Positions 10,541 to 21,382 of a stretch of DNA of 64,000 bases are shown here, in pieces (position 1 is the stretch's first letter; each line of letters opens with the position of its first letter). The stretch is from Telopea speciosissima (lineage: Eukaryota > Streptophyta > Magnoliopsida > Proteales > Proteaceae): the NCBI RefSeq assembly GCF_018873765.1, contig NC_057924.1, positions 3,720,001 through 3,784,000 of the forward strand. The letters are read 5' to 3'. The notes under the pieces were generated by a model that saw only the letters and a list, made by a program, of their open reading frames with translations, had not been told where the DNA came from and searched no databases. A program made the position numbers and the translations under genes.

Positions 10541-11401
10541 TCTTGTAAGATTATACTCACTATTTTTTATATTTTTCATATGATATTAATATTCTAACGT
10601 TTTGAACTATAAATGTTCTCACATTTTGAACGTAATTACAACATGATATTAATATTCTAACGTTTGAAACTATAAATGTTCTTACGTTTTGAACGTACTT
10701 ACAATATAGTTCAAAATATTAGAATATTAATAACATATGAAAAATATAAAAAATAATGAGTATAATCTTAAAATATATTAATATTCTAATGTTTTGAACT
10801 ATAAATGTTCTTACGTTTTGAACGTACTCATAATTATGAGTACGTTCAAAACGTAAGAACATTTATAATTCAAAACATTAGAATATTAATATCATATAAA
10901 AAATACAAAAAATAATGAGTATAATCTTAAAAGATATTAATATTATTATTCTAACGTTTTGAATTATAAATGTTCTCATGTTTTGAATGTACTTACAATA
11001 TTTAAAAATATATATATTGTAAGTACGTTCAAAACGTGAGAACATTTATAGTTCAAAACGTTAGAATATTAATATCATATAAAAAATACAAAAAATAATG
11101 AATATTTTATATTTTTTATATGATATTAATATTTGAACGTTTTGAACTATAAATGTTCTCACGTTTTGTAAGTACGTTCAAAATGTGAGAACATTTATAA
11201 TTTAAAATGTTAGAATAATAATATTAATACTCATTACTTTTTGTATTTTTCATATGATATTAATATTCTAACGTTTTGAACTATAAATGTTCTCACGTTC
11301 AAAACGTTAGAATATTAAAATCTTTTAAGATTATACTCATTATTTTTTGTATTTTTCATATGATATTAATATTCTAACGTTTTGAACGTACTTACAATAT
11401 C
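10541..11401. repeat. AT-rich palindromic MITE cluster 5 (largest)
   Basis: About 860 bp of concatenated palindromic MITE units, some very similar to each other (for example 11013-11100, 11120-11220 and 11240-11300). The right edge again ends CGTACTTACAATAT and abuts the TAGTTCACCAAATCCACATC sequence, here copy 3 of the gene. Confidence 0.85.
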
Positions 11402-12105
11402 TAGTTCACCAAATCCACATCAATCAGGTTCTCGTATTCTCTAACTGCCACCGAAGTGTTCTTCGTAATCTAATCATTCCAGATTTGCATGGTAACTTCA
11501 TTCTCGTTACTGGGACACTCCCAAGTGACCGTAATTCTTTCGACTATGCCCAAAATAGCAGCTATAACTGAGATACCAACTGTAATAACAAACATTACAC
11601 TTAAAACTAAAATAACACCATATTGAAATAAGGGAAAAGTAAAACTACGCTTACAACTCCCAAACACTTTTCCGTTCGAAACATAGATCGACGGGAATTG
11701 TGGTTTCGGGGATCGAGTTCTGGAATATCAGAACCGACGACCCAGAGTAAACACATCGATGATCGAAAGACTTGCTTCAGACTCTAGTGGAACGTCGTCA
11801 TCGCCATAACAGTAGAGCTTCAAGCTTTGAGCTTTGAGATTTGAGGAATTCTTTATAACATAGGGATTTGGGGGAATTCTTTATAACAGAGGGCTTTGAG
11901 AGCAGATGCAATATCTTATTTATAAGGCAAAAGTACCCTACAAAAAAGTACCCTCGAAACTTTTGGGCAAAAGGTTTACTGGTCTAATTTGACCACAATA
12001 TGATAAATGAGGTTTGCCGGTCTGATTTAGCCACAATATGATAAATGAAATCCAATTTTCGATCGGACAAATGAGAGAGCGTATATCTAAGCCTAATTCC
12101 TAAGG
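11402..12105 (-). pseudogene. Unrecognised membrane-protein gene, copy 3
   Basis: Direct repeat of 9874-10540 over about 700 bp. The minus strand keeps the hydrophobic segment (VILVLSVMFVITVGISVIAA) and VERITVTWECPSNENEVTMQ, then IWND and a stop. One codon-level stop present in copy 2 after MQI is absent here, so each copy decayed separately. The 5' side includes a duplicated GACCACAATATGATAAA tract (11990-12045). Its end at about 12105 is the junction with the L1 LINE. Confidence 0.55.
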
Positions 12106-14250
12106 ACATTGGTGCCAAGGCAAATTAAGGTGAGATATTCTTCTTTTTTTTTTTATGGGATCCACCATGAACAGGGAGATTCCTTTGAGCTTTCTACATA
12201 TCTTATTCAACTTATTTGTGGCACATCTCGTCTCCATCAAGAAGAAAATATCTGGATTATTCTGCTTGGAGAGATTTAGTAAAGATCGAATCGTCAAGGG
12301 TCTCCCCAACCCTTGACAATTCAAACTCAAGATTTTTATGATAACCCATGGGGTTGATTTCCCCCAGCCACCATGGGTCCATGTTCTAAAAAATGCAGAT
12401 CATCTTGGATGTTAACTTCCGCCTTCGTCTCTGCTACAACCTCGTTGTGGTTCCTTTTGGCTCTCTTCACTTTGTGCTTGGCCTTGCCTGATTGTTGGGG
12501 TAAAGGTTGTGTGTTGGGTTGTGAAAGGGTAAGGACCCTCAGAGTAACAGATGTGGGGATGTTTGCTCTGTGCTCAATGGTTTGAAGCTCAGTGGTTAAT
12601 CTTTTGGCGGGTAGTATATTATCTCTACACAATGTTTGAAAGTTTTGGATGGGGAATGTTGGTTGGACCGGTGATTGAGCGAGACCCAAGGCTGGGGGGA
12701 GGTCTGGTTGGGTTGGGAAAGGGAGCAGGCCGACAATTGTGGGAGTAAGGAACAGAGAGTATTGGTGAGCTTTGGTTGCTGGTTGCTGGTTGAGTTTGAA
12801 TTGCAAGTATTGTAGCATATGGTTTTACAGGTTTTCTTAGCTATGGTAGTGGGACTGGGTTTGGTGCTGGCCTGTGGTGGAGCACAGGTTTAATTGATGG
12901 TTAAGCACCGTTGTATGAGGGATATTAATGGGATATGGGAATTGATTGATGGGATGGACCGCTAGTGGGGATGTAGACATGGAGGGATTTTGATGAGGCC
13001 AATGATTGCCTAAAAAATAAATGGGATGGGGATTTGGGACTAGGGATTGCTGAAGGCCATTCTCACCAAAAGCAGTAGGCAGGACAAATGGGACAGTGCT
13101 CACAGGTGCAGGTAGACAGGCCTGGGCATTTGTTGTGGTATGCAAGACACTCATTTGCGTTGGTGTACGGTTGTCAAAGCACTGGCTGCCATCCTTACCA
13201 GTCCTCCCCAGCCTTGTGCCGCCAACTGGAATATTCGTTGAAGGGGAAGCCCTTGCCGCTGAAATGGAAGGAGCATGTTCAATCACTCTCGTTAAGGGAG
13301 ATATTCCCTGAATTGATAGCTTGGTAAAGCTTTTGGTCGTTGGGTGCAATGTACTTCTGCAACAGATCCTGGGTCTCCTTGTGACGCCGATCCTCTCAAA
13401 CATATTGTTGCTTCTACTTTCCTCATGGCCTAGTTTTGCGCAGAATAGGGGAAGTTTTTTGTATTTCACCACAACATTGGTTTGGGACCCGTTTCTTCGT
13501 TTCATAGCTATGTTTGTTTGGAGAGGCTTGAGGATGTTGATGGAGACACACATGCGAAGGAAACAGACCCTTTCTCCAAACTGACTACCATCGATCATCA
13601 TCGCCACTTTTGGCTCACCAATCTTTGTCCCCAATTGCAGCGCTAACTGAAGGTCTTGGAGCTCCACTGGGACCTCATGGAGTTGAACCCAGGATACCAC
13701 CCTATCGAACTTCCAATCTTTCGCATCCTTCCAACATTCGAGCATAAGCAGATTTTGGGCCACGGCCTAGGGGCCTTTTGCAAGAACATTCACTAAGTCT
13801 AGCTCATGTTGGAAGTGGAAGGTTTAACTTCTCTCCGAGTAAGGGCACACCTCCATAACTTCTTTGGTGTTCCTGACTTTTACCAGTGCCTCTGTAACGG
13901 CTTGAGGACGATACCTTTTCCCTTCCAAGATATACCCTATAAGTGTATTTTGCCATCCACGAGCAATTCTTTCCTCCACTTTGTCATCGAGCAGGAACTT
14001 GTCCTCATCATCTGATAACTATGCCGTGTTTGAGGGGGAACCAGGTGTTCTTTGCGGCACAGGTCTCGACAAATTGAGATTAGGAGGGTCCATCTCTCTA
14101 GGCAAGGGAAACGAGGGATCAGGCAAAAAGGGAAAAAGCTTTTTGGGGAAATGGGTACCGAGGAGGGCTGGGAGAAAAACAAGCACGAGAAGTGGGAGAA
14201 GACAAAACGGGAAACAAAAAGCTAGGAGATCGGAAGGAGAAGAATAAAGG
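12106..14250 (-). mobile_element. L1-type LINE: ORF1 and start of ORF2, 3' part missing
   Basis: Minus strand. ORF1 is spread over frames between about 14182 and 12336. It holds a DUF4283 nucleic-acid-binding region (WKFDRVVSWVQLHEVPVELQ at 13720-13660), a decayed zinc knuckle (FCAKLGHEES near 13440) and a basic tail (KHKVKRAKRNHNEVV). ORF2 starts near 12333 with KILSLNCQGLGRPLTIRSLL and NPDIFFLMETR, the beginning of the AP-type endonuclease. It stops being recognisable at about 12106. Reverse transcriptase, RNase H and poly(A) tail are absent. LINE insertions usually lose the 5' end, so loss of the 3' end here means later deletion or recombination. Frameshifts and stops show it is dead. Confidence 0.85.
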
Positions 14251-15357
14251 AGGTCATCGGAAACAGACTAGATGACAAGCACTACTATCAATAGGGCAAA
14301 TAGCACTAAACAGAAGTAGGCAAATATAAGAATGATTGGGAGCAAACTTATCACCAAAGGCCAGAGAAAATATAGAAGAAACTCTTCATTGAACGCCATC
14401 TCTATAGTCTCCAGGATCTAGGCCATTTCTCTTTACAGTTCAGGCTTAATGAATAACTAGTAATGGGAGTGAAGAAAGATAGACACGTCTAATGACGGAA
14501 TACGGCAAAAATAAATTAAGAAATTCACCAAGTGATTTGGCCATACAGCAGTCATAATAAAATATCCATAATAGTGTGAGGCTACTTGTGCACCAAATTT
14601 GGGTGTTATGGAAGGTGTCATATGACAATTATAAATGGATAGCTATCATAATAACTATTATTGTATCATAATTTTTTGTTTTTTCTACTTTTTTAGGGAG
14701 AGTTTTTCTTGTCTACGGGCAAGAAACACCCACTCACACCCCTACTTTGGTATAATTTGGGGGGGGGGGGGTAGCGAGGTCTTTTATAGGTAGGAGAAGA
14801 GAAATAGACACATATGTCCATGGTTGTAGGGTATGTTACCGGATGTATAATATTGTCCCAATTTTTAATTAGGGAAAAGGCAATACATACTTCTGGTGTA
14901 TACAACATTCTCATACACCCTCTTCTCCCGACACTCATTCTTAAAATGTGGACCTCTATATACAAATTGTGAGGTGCCTCTCTCATATTCCCATTAACCT
15001 AGTGTGGGAAATTCCATCCATACCAACAGTGTGTTGATGATCCCTATCCCTTTTATTATTAATGTGCAATGTAAAAAAAGTAAAGGTGAAATGGCATTTT
15101 TCTTGAATCCATAAACTTCTTGCAAAGCAAATTTATTTTCTTTTCCTCCTAAAGCTATTTCTCCAATTCTGGCCATGAGAATCATAGAACAGTATTATGC
15201 TTTTCAAATGCAATTATGGAACTTATAGAAGTGAACTATAATTCTTGAATATAAAAATAAATAGAGAATATGATCCCATCATAACCTTAGTTATAAGCTC
15301 AATGGAAAAGGCTCTCTGAACCGATGGTGGGCGCACTTATTCATATCTTATTTTTTA
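14251..15357. other. Intergenic sequence, no gene seen
   Basis: It contains a 12-13 base G-run at 14759-14771 and, around it, remnants of a foldback element sharing the AGAGAAATAGACACAT motif with the Mutator-type MITEs near 29.7 and 38.5 kb. Open frames at 14693-14986 and 14994-15185 match nothing known. Confidence 0.4.
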
Positions 15358-16457
15358 GGGTAAATTATAGATCACTCCCTGGTTTTCAATCGAAACTTAG
15401 ATTACCCCTGATTTTTGAAAAAACTCAAATCACCTCCTGATTTAGACCCCAAAATAACAAATTAATCCCTAACGTTAGTTTTATGCTGTTAAGTGATGAT
15501 ATCAGCAAGTTTAATATTTTTAAATCTCTAAACTACCCTTTGACCAGTGTTTAAATGCCCAATTTACCCCCTAATAAGGGTAAATTTACTGTTTTACCTT
15601 TTATAAAAAAACCCCAAAAATCAAGTGTGGTGAAGAACTGAAACGTTTCACCTTCCCCAACACTGGCACCGGAGCCGTGCCAATTGCAACTCTAAGCTTC
15701 ACCACCTCCAAGCCCTGCCCTTCATCTCTGGGATCCATGGCGCCGCCGCCGCCGTCGCCCAGCGGAGCTCGATTGGTACATTAAGGGCAATGAAGGTGGA
15801 GAAGCCACTGGAAGAACAAGCAATGGCTCTGGTTTTCGCCGGACGAAGATCAGTGGCAGGAACTTCTTCTTCCTGTAGGCTTCCCTCAAAGCCACTTTTT
15901 GCTTTTGCGAGATCACAGTCAAGACCTGCGCGATTGAGAGCCTAACCATCAACACAGATTTCGGCTCATCCACCTCATCTCTTCCTCCCGGACTCCATTG
16001 CATTCTCCAGTCTCAGGTTCGCTCTCTCTCTCTCTCTCTCTCCAATTCAGGGGAATCGATGCTTGTAGAGAAAACGAAAGAAATTAAAACGAAAATCTCT
16101 TCTACTTCAGAGGGATTCTCTATTTTTCAGAAAAAAGTTTCAAATACCAAAAGTGAAATCTTAGCAAAACTTCATGAATTCCCTTGATACACACTTGGAT
16201 TTGAAGACGCATTTGAGTGGTAAGTGAAATTAGAAGCTTTGTAAGAATGTCATCACTGCAACAAAACTCTGTGTCTTCGTCTTCGTCTTCGTCTCTACTT
16301 CTGCTACCCTCCTTGTTGCCTGTGCTGCCCATTACTCCTGCTCCATATGAGAGAGATGATAGATTGAAGATGGATATCGACAGCTAGCGATATATATAAC
16401 CCAACCAAAACCACCTCTCCTCTATTTATTTCTCTACAAGCATCGATTCCCTTGAAT

Positions 16458-16491
<34 letters not shown>

Positions 16492-17044
16492 CGAACCTGA
16501 GAATGGAGACTTCTTGTGTCCCAACACTCCCAGAACTATATCTAAAGATCCAAACATTTCTCTCCTAAAACTAGAATCTACCTGAGTTTGATCTTTGATT
16601 CCATCAGCATATCTTGAGCTTAAGAAAAGAAAGCAGAGTAGCTCCGACAACAGATTTGTTTTGAAACCCTAATATTCTTTGAGATATTTTAATCTCTTGA
16701 CAAATTGTTTGTCTTCTCCCCTAGTTTCGAGTAACTTATTTTCTGAGGCTGCAATTTTAGTTGTCATAGCTTCGATCGAAACTGCGGCGCTTGGACACCA
16801 TAGTTTGCCGATACCATTGTTAACAACTGTGGCTTATCTAAGATCTTGATAGAAATGGTTGGAGGTGGAAGCGGAAGGGACGCCCCATTGGGATAAATAG
16901 CACCAGGGTACAATAGTCTTTTCACATCAATAATTAACAGCAGACTAATACTGTTACTATACAGGGGGTCATTTGAGTTTTTTCAAAAATCAGAAGGTGA
17001 TATGAGTTTCGATTGAAAACCAAGGGGTGATGGATAATTTACCC
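15358..17044. mobile_element. Pack-MULE 1 (Mutator-like, 1687 bp) carrying an RPL35 fragment
   Basis: The ends are long inverted repeats beginning GGGTAAATTAT. The left end continues with CCTGGTTTTCAATCGAAACT and CTGATTTTTGAAAAAACTCA. The right end, read inward on the minus strand, gives the same blocks with few changes. The flanks are a perfect 9-bp target duplication, TATTTTTTA, at 15349-15357 and 17045-17053, the size expected for Mutator-like elements. No transposase is present. The interior holds a ribosomal protein L35 fragment, CT/GA microsatellites and an internal inverted repeat (16010-16077 against 16431-16510). Confidence 0.9.
15850..15970 (-). pseudogene. Captured ribosomal protein L35 (uL29) fragment
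   Basis: The minus strand reads [20 protein letters not shown] followed by [17 protein letters not shown]. This is the central part of plant RPL35, a large-subunit protein near the exit tunnel, which has [17 protein letters not shown] followed by a similar basic helix. It sits in an open frame spanning 16003-15722, but the sequence on both sides is unrelated to L35. Only about 37 of roughly 123 residues are present. It lies inside Pack-MULE 1, so it was most likely captured from a host gene. Confidence 0.85.
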
Positions 17045-17840
17045 TATTTTTTATTACTTTTTCTCTCTCTTTTATGTGAAAAGGTAAAGAATGCCCTCCT
17101 TGCTCAGATAACCCTCTCCCTATGCTCAATAAGTATTTTTTATTTTACCTAATAAAAAGTATTTATTTTTGGAGAAAGGAAAAATATATTAACATAGGAA
17201 AAAAATGGAATGTATGTTCTAAAAATTTATTCCCATTGGCTGTCTCGTATCAAATCGGTAAGACGCTCTAGGAGACTGTCTATAGTCTATACACAAGTTT
17301 CCATTAGATCAATAAGTATTTATTTTAAGCTTAGTCAATCAAGCTTTTAATATGAAATCAGACGAAATCAAACTAGATTGGCCCATGACTCAAACGATCC
17401 ACTTCATCGGATCACCTTTATAATCGGCCCTTAAAATTAATAAGGGAAAATTACATTATTACCACCTAAGGTTTGTACTAAATACAGTGTAACTTCCTGT
17501 GTTTTCAAAATATATATTCCAAACCCCTGAGTTCAAGGTTCTTGTTACATTCAGTCCCACTCCTTTAAAGCATTCCCGTTAGTTGCTAATGTGTTGACCA
17601 TTGATACCTCAAAATGACAAATATACCTTTAATATAGTGTGAGTTTACCATTTAACCCATAGGGCAGCCCAAACTTCACAACCCCCTTCCCTTGGGACCC
17701 TTGCTACTCGAATCCGACGCCGGCGTTCCCCATGTCGGGTGGAGGAGCCCGTCATTCCGGCAAGCCTCGCAGAGTGTGCTCAGGCCAAAATCGGGGCGCG
17801 CTCTTGAAATATTGGTCTGGTGGTCTTCGGTCTTCCACCC

Positions 17841-18127
17841 ATGGAAGGAGCTGAAGAAAATGATTATTCTGTTTTTGCATTGCCGCCCGAAGACATGACC
17901 AGAGATTGAAGGCGGTGATGAAAGGTCTGAGATCGGATTTCAGAGGTCCCGAGATCGAGCCACACATCACCGTAGTCGGAATGATTCGCCTTACCAAGGC
18001 CGAGGCCCTTCAAAAGTTCAAATCCGCCTGGGAAGGTCTGAAATCGTATACAGCACAAGTAGATTCGGTGGCTACGGGTACTTTCTTCTATCAGTGCGTC
18101 TTCCTTCTCTTCAACTCCACTCCTGAG
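17841..18127 (+). pseudogene. Captured cyclic phosphodiesterase first exon
   Basis: The ATG at 17841 opens MEGAEENDYSVFALPPEDMT, which runs into a stop at 17907-17909. From 17903 a shifted frame continues RLKAVMKGLRSDFRGPEIEP, HITVVG, then SAWEGLKSYTAQVDSVATGT and FFYQCVFLLFNSTPEV. This matches plant CPDase (2H phosphoesterase family, hydrolyses ADP-ribose 1'',2''-cyclic phosphate) up to its first intron. The exon ends at 18127 with GAG followed by GTAATATG, a normal donor site. The first His motif (HIT) is present; the second, in the next exon of the family, is absent. One frameshift and the missing exon make it non-functional. Confidence 0.88.
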
Positions 18128-18619
18128 GTAATATGAAATGATTAATCTCAAAAACAAATTAAAATCATGAATTTTAGATATTCGTCATCAATAGGTTCAA
18201 TGATTTGTTCAGTTTCGAAAAATGGATGCATGTGATGGTTCTTCGTCGTTCTGATATGCTTTTGATGTAATTGATGTCAACTACCGAGCATTGCACTGCC
18301 TGCTTCAGATACAAGAGTTCAACCCGTGAGTCACACTCTACACTCTTGCTTCATCTACATAATTTCCCAAAAACCTTTTTTTTAGGAAGTATTGATTTAT
18401 AAACTGCGGAAGTAAATTTCTATTTCATATGCTACTATCTGTGATAGTAAGTTATCTCTTATATTCATTACGATTGTAGTACGATGAATCCTCTGTTTCA
18501 GTATTTCTTACTGAAAAAATTATAGGATCTCTGAAAATAGGACCCCTATTTCTTGATCCTTAATAACACCCAAAAACTATGGTCTAATCAAGATAACATA
18601 GGCCCTTGAAAATTTTATA

Positions 18620-18845
18620 GGAAGTCACCGAGGTTGCCGTTCTCATCGAGGAGGAGATTTTCCGGCTTGAGATCACGGTGGTAGACCCCTCGGCTATGGA
18701 AGAAATTGACGGCACCGATCAATTGATGGAAGTATTTGCGTGCTTCTTTAAGCCTCCCTTTTGCAACCTTGTTGAAGAGCTTCCCACCTTTAACATATTC
18801 CATGGTGAAATAGATCTTCGCCTTGCTTTGATTCATAAAATTGGA
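18620..18845 (-). pseudogene. Captured CBL-interacting protein kinase (CIPK) fragment
   Basis: The minus strand reads [60 protein letters not shown] and GNL. This is subdomains V-VIb of a CIPK/SnRK3 kinase, with catalytic-loop residues HRD, K and N intact. Relative to the family, about two residues are missing after GRLKE, and the frame ends just before the DFG region. The ATP-binding lobe, activation segment and NAF domain are absent. It lies in antisense orientation to the cyclic phosphodiesterase piece in the same element. Confidence 0.88.
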
Positions 18846-19403
18846 ACCACTATAAGAAGATAAACAATGACGACAACATCTCTTCAAACTAAAGGTGAAC
18901 GAAAGATAGAAACAGAAAAATGTAAAAACTAAAGTTGATCCATATGTTTCCATTTCAGGTAAAAGCAGTGGAAATACGTAATGATTGAGATTGATAAGGC
19001 TTTTCTCCCTTCATGTACAACATCAACACCTACAGTGATGCTTTGATGAGTTTGATCGTAAGGAGTGGGATCAAAGTTGCAGCGGTGGTTGAAGAAGAAG
19101 AAAGAAGAAGAGAAAGAAATAGTGGTGGGTCCCACTTTTTTATGTTTGAAAATAAAAAATTAGAATAGGTTATTTTAATTGAAGGGTAAAATTGTCATTT
19201 AAAATTTATATTTTAACACCGTCCACTTGAAGGTGTTGGGTGTATAATTTGAAAGCACAGATGGTTGTACTGTATTTAGTACAAACTTCAGCGGGTGACA
19301 GTGTAATTTTCCCTAAACCTTTTTAAAAAAAAAATAATCAGAATACTTACTTTCTCTCTCAAATCTCGCTCCCTATCCATCCTCTCTGTTGGGGGGTTGT
19401 ACG

Positions 19404-19575
19404 CAATTTGGATCCTCTGCTGTCGAGTTGCTCGGTAGGACCGTGTTGCCTAGACACTGCAAGGCATGCAATGATCGTCTTACCCCTATTCGAGTGCCTT
19501 GCTCAAGTGGGGTAAGGTGGTCATTGCATGCCTCACCGTGTTTGGGCAGCACAGTCCTGCCGAGGATCTGAATCT
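19404..19575. repeat. Foldback MITE, about 172 bp
   Basis: The arms are inverted copies: GGCATGCAATGATCGTCTTA pairs with TAAGGTGGTCATTGCATGCC, and GATCCTC at the left pairs with GAGGATC at the right. Near-matching flanks GGTTGTACG (19395-19403) and GGTTTGTACG (19576-19585) look like a Mutator-size target duplication with one difference. Confidence 0.65.
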
Positions 19576-20578
19576 GGTTTGTACGATATCTTGTATTCCG
19601 TTGCTTGGTTTGTGGTTTGATTTTGAATGACCGTTTGACTAGTGGTTGTAATTCTATTCTCCATTGATAGTGAAACAGATTTCATCTTACTGTGGATGTA
19701 AGCAATCTTGTTGAACCAAGTAAATCCTTGTATTTGTGATTGTTGTTTGCTATTTTTATTCTTTTATGCATCATATTAGGATTTGTTTTCAACATCCTCT
19801 CCCTTTCCAACCATGGTTTTAGCCACTGATACTGATTCTTAACCAATACGAGACTGAACTAGGTTGTGTTTTTTTTTTTAAGTTTAATTTAGGGGTATAT
19901 GTGTTCAATTTGGATCAGTATTGTATCAGTATCGACCGAGATCGAAATCACTCCTAATACCAATTACCAATAAAATCATGTCCCCAACTCGATTCTTTTG
20001 AAAGTTTACATGCAGCTTACACATACTGTAATGAAATTTTTTCAAAAAAGTAAAATTTCAAACGCACACACAGTTATACACACGGTCTTCACTGGTTTTT
20101 TTGTTTTTTCTAATGAAAATGACACACCAATCCCAAAAGGTTGACTTTTATGAGTTAGATCTATGAAATGACGAATATACACAACATACTCACACGCCCA
20201 CACAAGGCACACAACACAAGATCTTCTCTTGGAGAGGAAGGCTGAGATAAAACAAAGAGAGAAGCGGTACGAATCTGAATCAGATTGGTGGAATCAATCG
20301 ATTCAGATCAGAATCGGCTAGCCCGTTCCCGATTCCAACCGATTCAAAATGATACAAATACCACTTTTAAGGTGATTTATGGCTAATACTTAGATTTTTT
20401 AACCCATTCTGGCTGATCCAAAATAGAATCAGATCGGATCGGAGGTGAGTCAGGTTACCGACTCCGTTCCCCCCGGAAGTCCCGTCCCTATTTTGTCTCA
20501 CCATTTATGTCCAGTGACTGGAGAGGAGTCGAGTCGTCGAGGGATGTTTCGTAATAGGGTTACTTGTCATCGATATGC
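19576..20578. other. Intergenic sequence with GATTCAGATCGG-type repeat remnants
   Basis: No gene seen. From about 20265 to 20460 there are inverted and direct copies of AATCGGATC/GATTCAGATC motifs typical of a decayed palindromic repeat. Confidence 0.4.
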
Positions 20579-20588
20579 TTATAAATAG
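20579..20588 (+). promoter_or_regulatory. Possible TATA box of a non-coding transcription unit
   Basis: TTATAAATAG is followed by about 40 bases and then GGCTAGGGTTTGA and GGCTAGGGTTAGA (20628-20692), which resemble telo-box motifs (AAACCCTA) read on the other strand. The TATA-plus-telo-box combination is common at plant ribosomal-protein and snoRNA genes. The combination is seen in the sequence; promoter function is inference. Confidence 0.35.
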
Positions 20589-21175
20589 TAATCGGCATGA
20601 ACAATCAGAGAGTCGGAGGTCCATGGAGGCTAGGGTTTGAAACTCTTTCATTTCTCTGTCTTCTCGTAGCTTGATGGGAGGCTAGGGTTAGATTGATTCG
20701 ATTGTTCTGTAGTCTGTTAGGGTTATTGTGGTTTAACGAGCTGTTTTTATCGATTGTTTCTGCTATTTTCTAGTGTTTTAGAAGGGAAATCAAAATAGAG
20801 TCCTCTGAATCGATAAATAGAATGAGAGGCTTTAACATATGTGTCTCTCGTTTATGGGAATCAGAGGAATATCGAATGGTAGGCGAGATATCGTTTCAGT
20901 CGCCCTTTCCTTGATTGGTGATTCGATTGTTGCTCGTCAACATTTTTTTTTCTTGTTAATTGCGTCCATCTTTTTTCTTTTTCTCCTTTCTCTCTCTCCC
21001 TCCTTCCGATTTTGATGGGTTTTTTCAAGTGATCATCAAGGATTTGTTATGCCTGTTTCTGGGGTTTCTTCCCCCTTCCCTTTACTGTGTTTTTAATGGA
21101 ATTTACTATTTTTAATTGGTTTGAATCTGGTGAAGCTAACGGTGAACAGTGTATGCATCTGTTCCTTCACTTTGA

Positions 21176-21275
21176 ATCGATGGAAGTGATAATTCTTTCC
21201 CCAACTGATCGATTCTGATGAGACTAAGCTATTTTTTTCTCTTCGGAGAATCTAAGCCAGGAATCTGATCCATCC
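21176..21275 (+). ncRNA. Candidate C/D-box-like RNA, unit 1
   Basis: GATGG at 21179 can pair with CCATC at 21271, closing a terminal stem. Just inside are GTGATAA (box C-like, one mismatch to RTGATGA) and CTGA at the 3' side (box D). Internal CTGA and TGATGAG could serve as D' and C'. The unit is related to 21383-21505: both have CTTTCCCCA, TGATCGA, AAGCCAG and TCTGATCC in the same order. The recurring boxes fit a duplicated C/D snoRNA, but I recognise no named family. Confidence 0.35.
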
Positions 21276-21382
21276 TTCTAAGCGATTTGAAATTTACGCC
21301 CATAAATGTCTTTTCAATTATTATTTTTTAAAACTTTTCTTCTCTATTTCCTTATCTTATTAGGTCAAGTAATCGGAAACGA

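Larger units (their letters stand above)
17443..19314. mobile_element. Pack-MULE 2 (about 1.87 kb) with two captured gene pieces
   Basis: The terminal inverted repeats begin AGGGAAAATTACA and share GTTTGTACTAAATACAGT about 30 bases in, then diverge over about 100 bp. No transposase is present. The interior holds a cyclic phosphodiesterase exon on the plus strand and a CIPK kinase fragment on the minus strand. A clean target duplication could not be matched (AATTAATA on the left, AAACCTTTT on the right), so the class assignment rests on terminal-repeat length and gene cargo. It lies only about 390 bp from Pack-MULE 1. Confidence 0.75.

Noticed and set aside
10541-11401. Regularly spaced repeats considered as a CRISPR-like array
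   Set aside because: The repeats are palindromic MITE arms without unique spacers, in a plant nuclear genome.
12373-13584. Several plus-strand open frames of 65-87 codons
   Set aside because: They are antisense to the L1 LINE ORF1, whose minus-strand reading shows real DUF4283 similarity.
21200-21250. CTGATGAG resembling a hammerhead ribozyme core
   Set aside because: The matching GAAA core and the third helix are absent in the right places.
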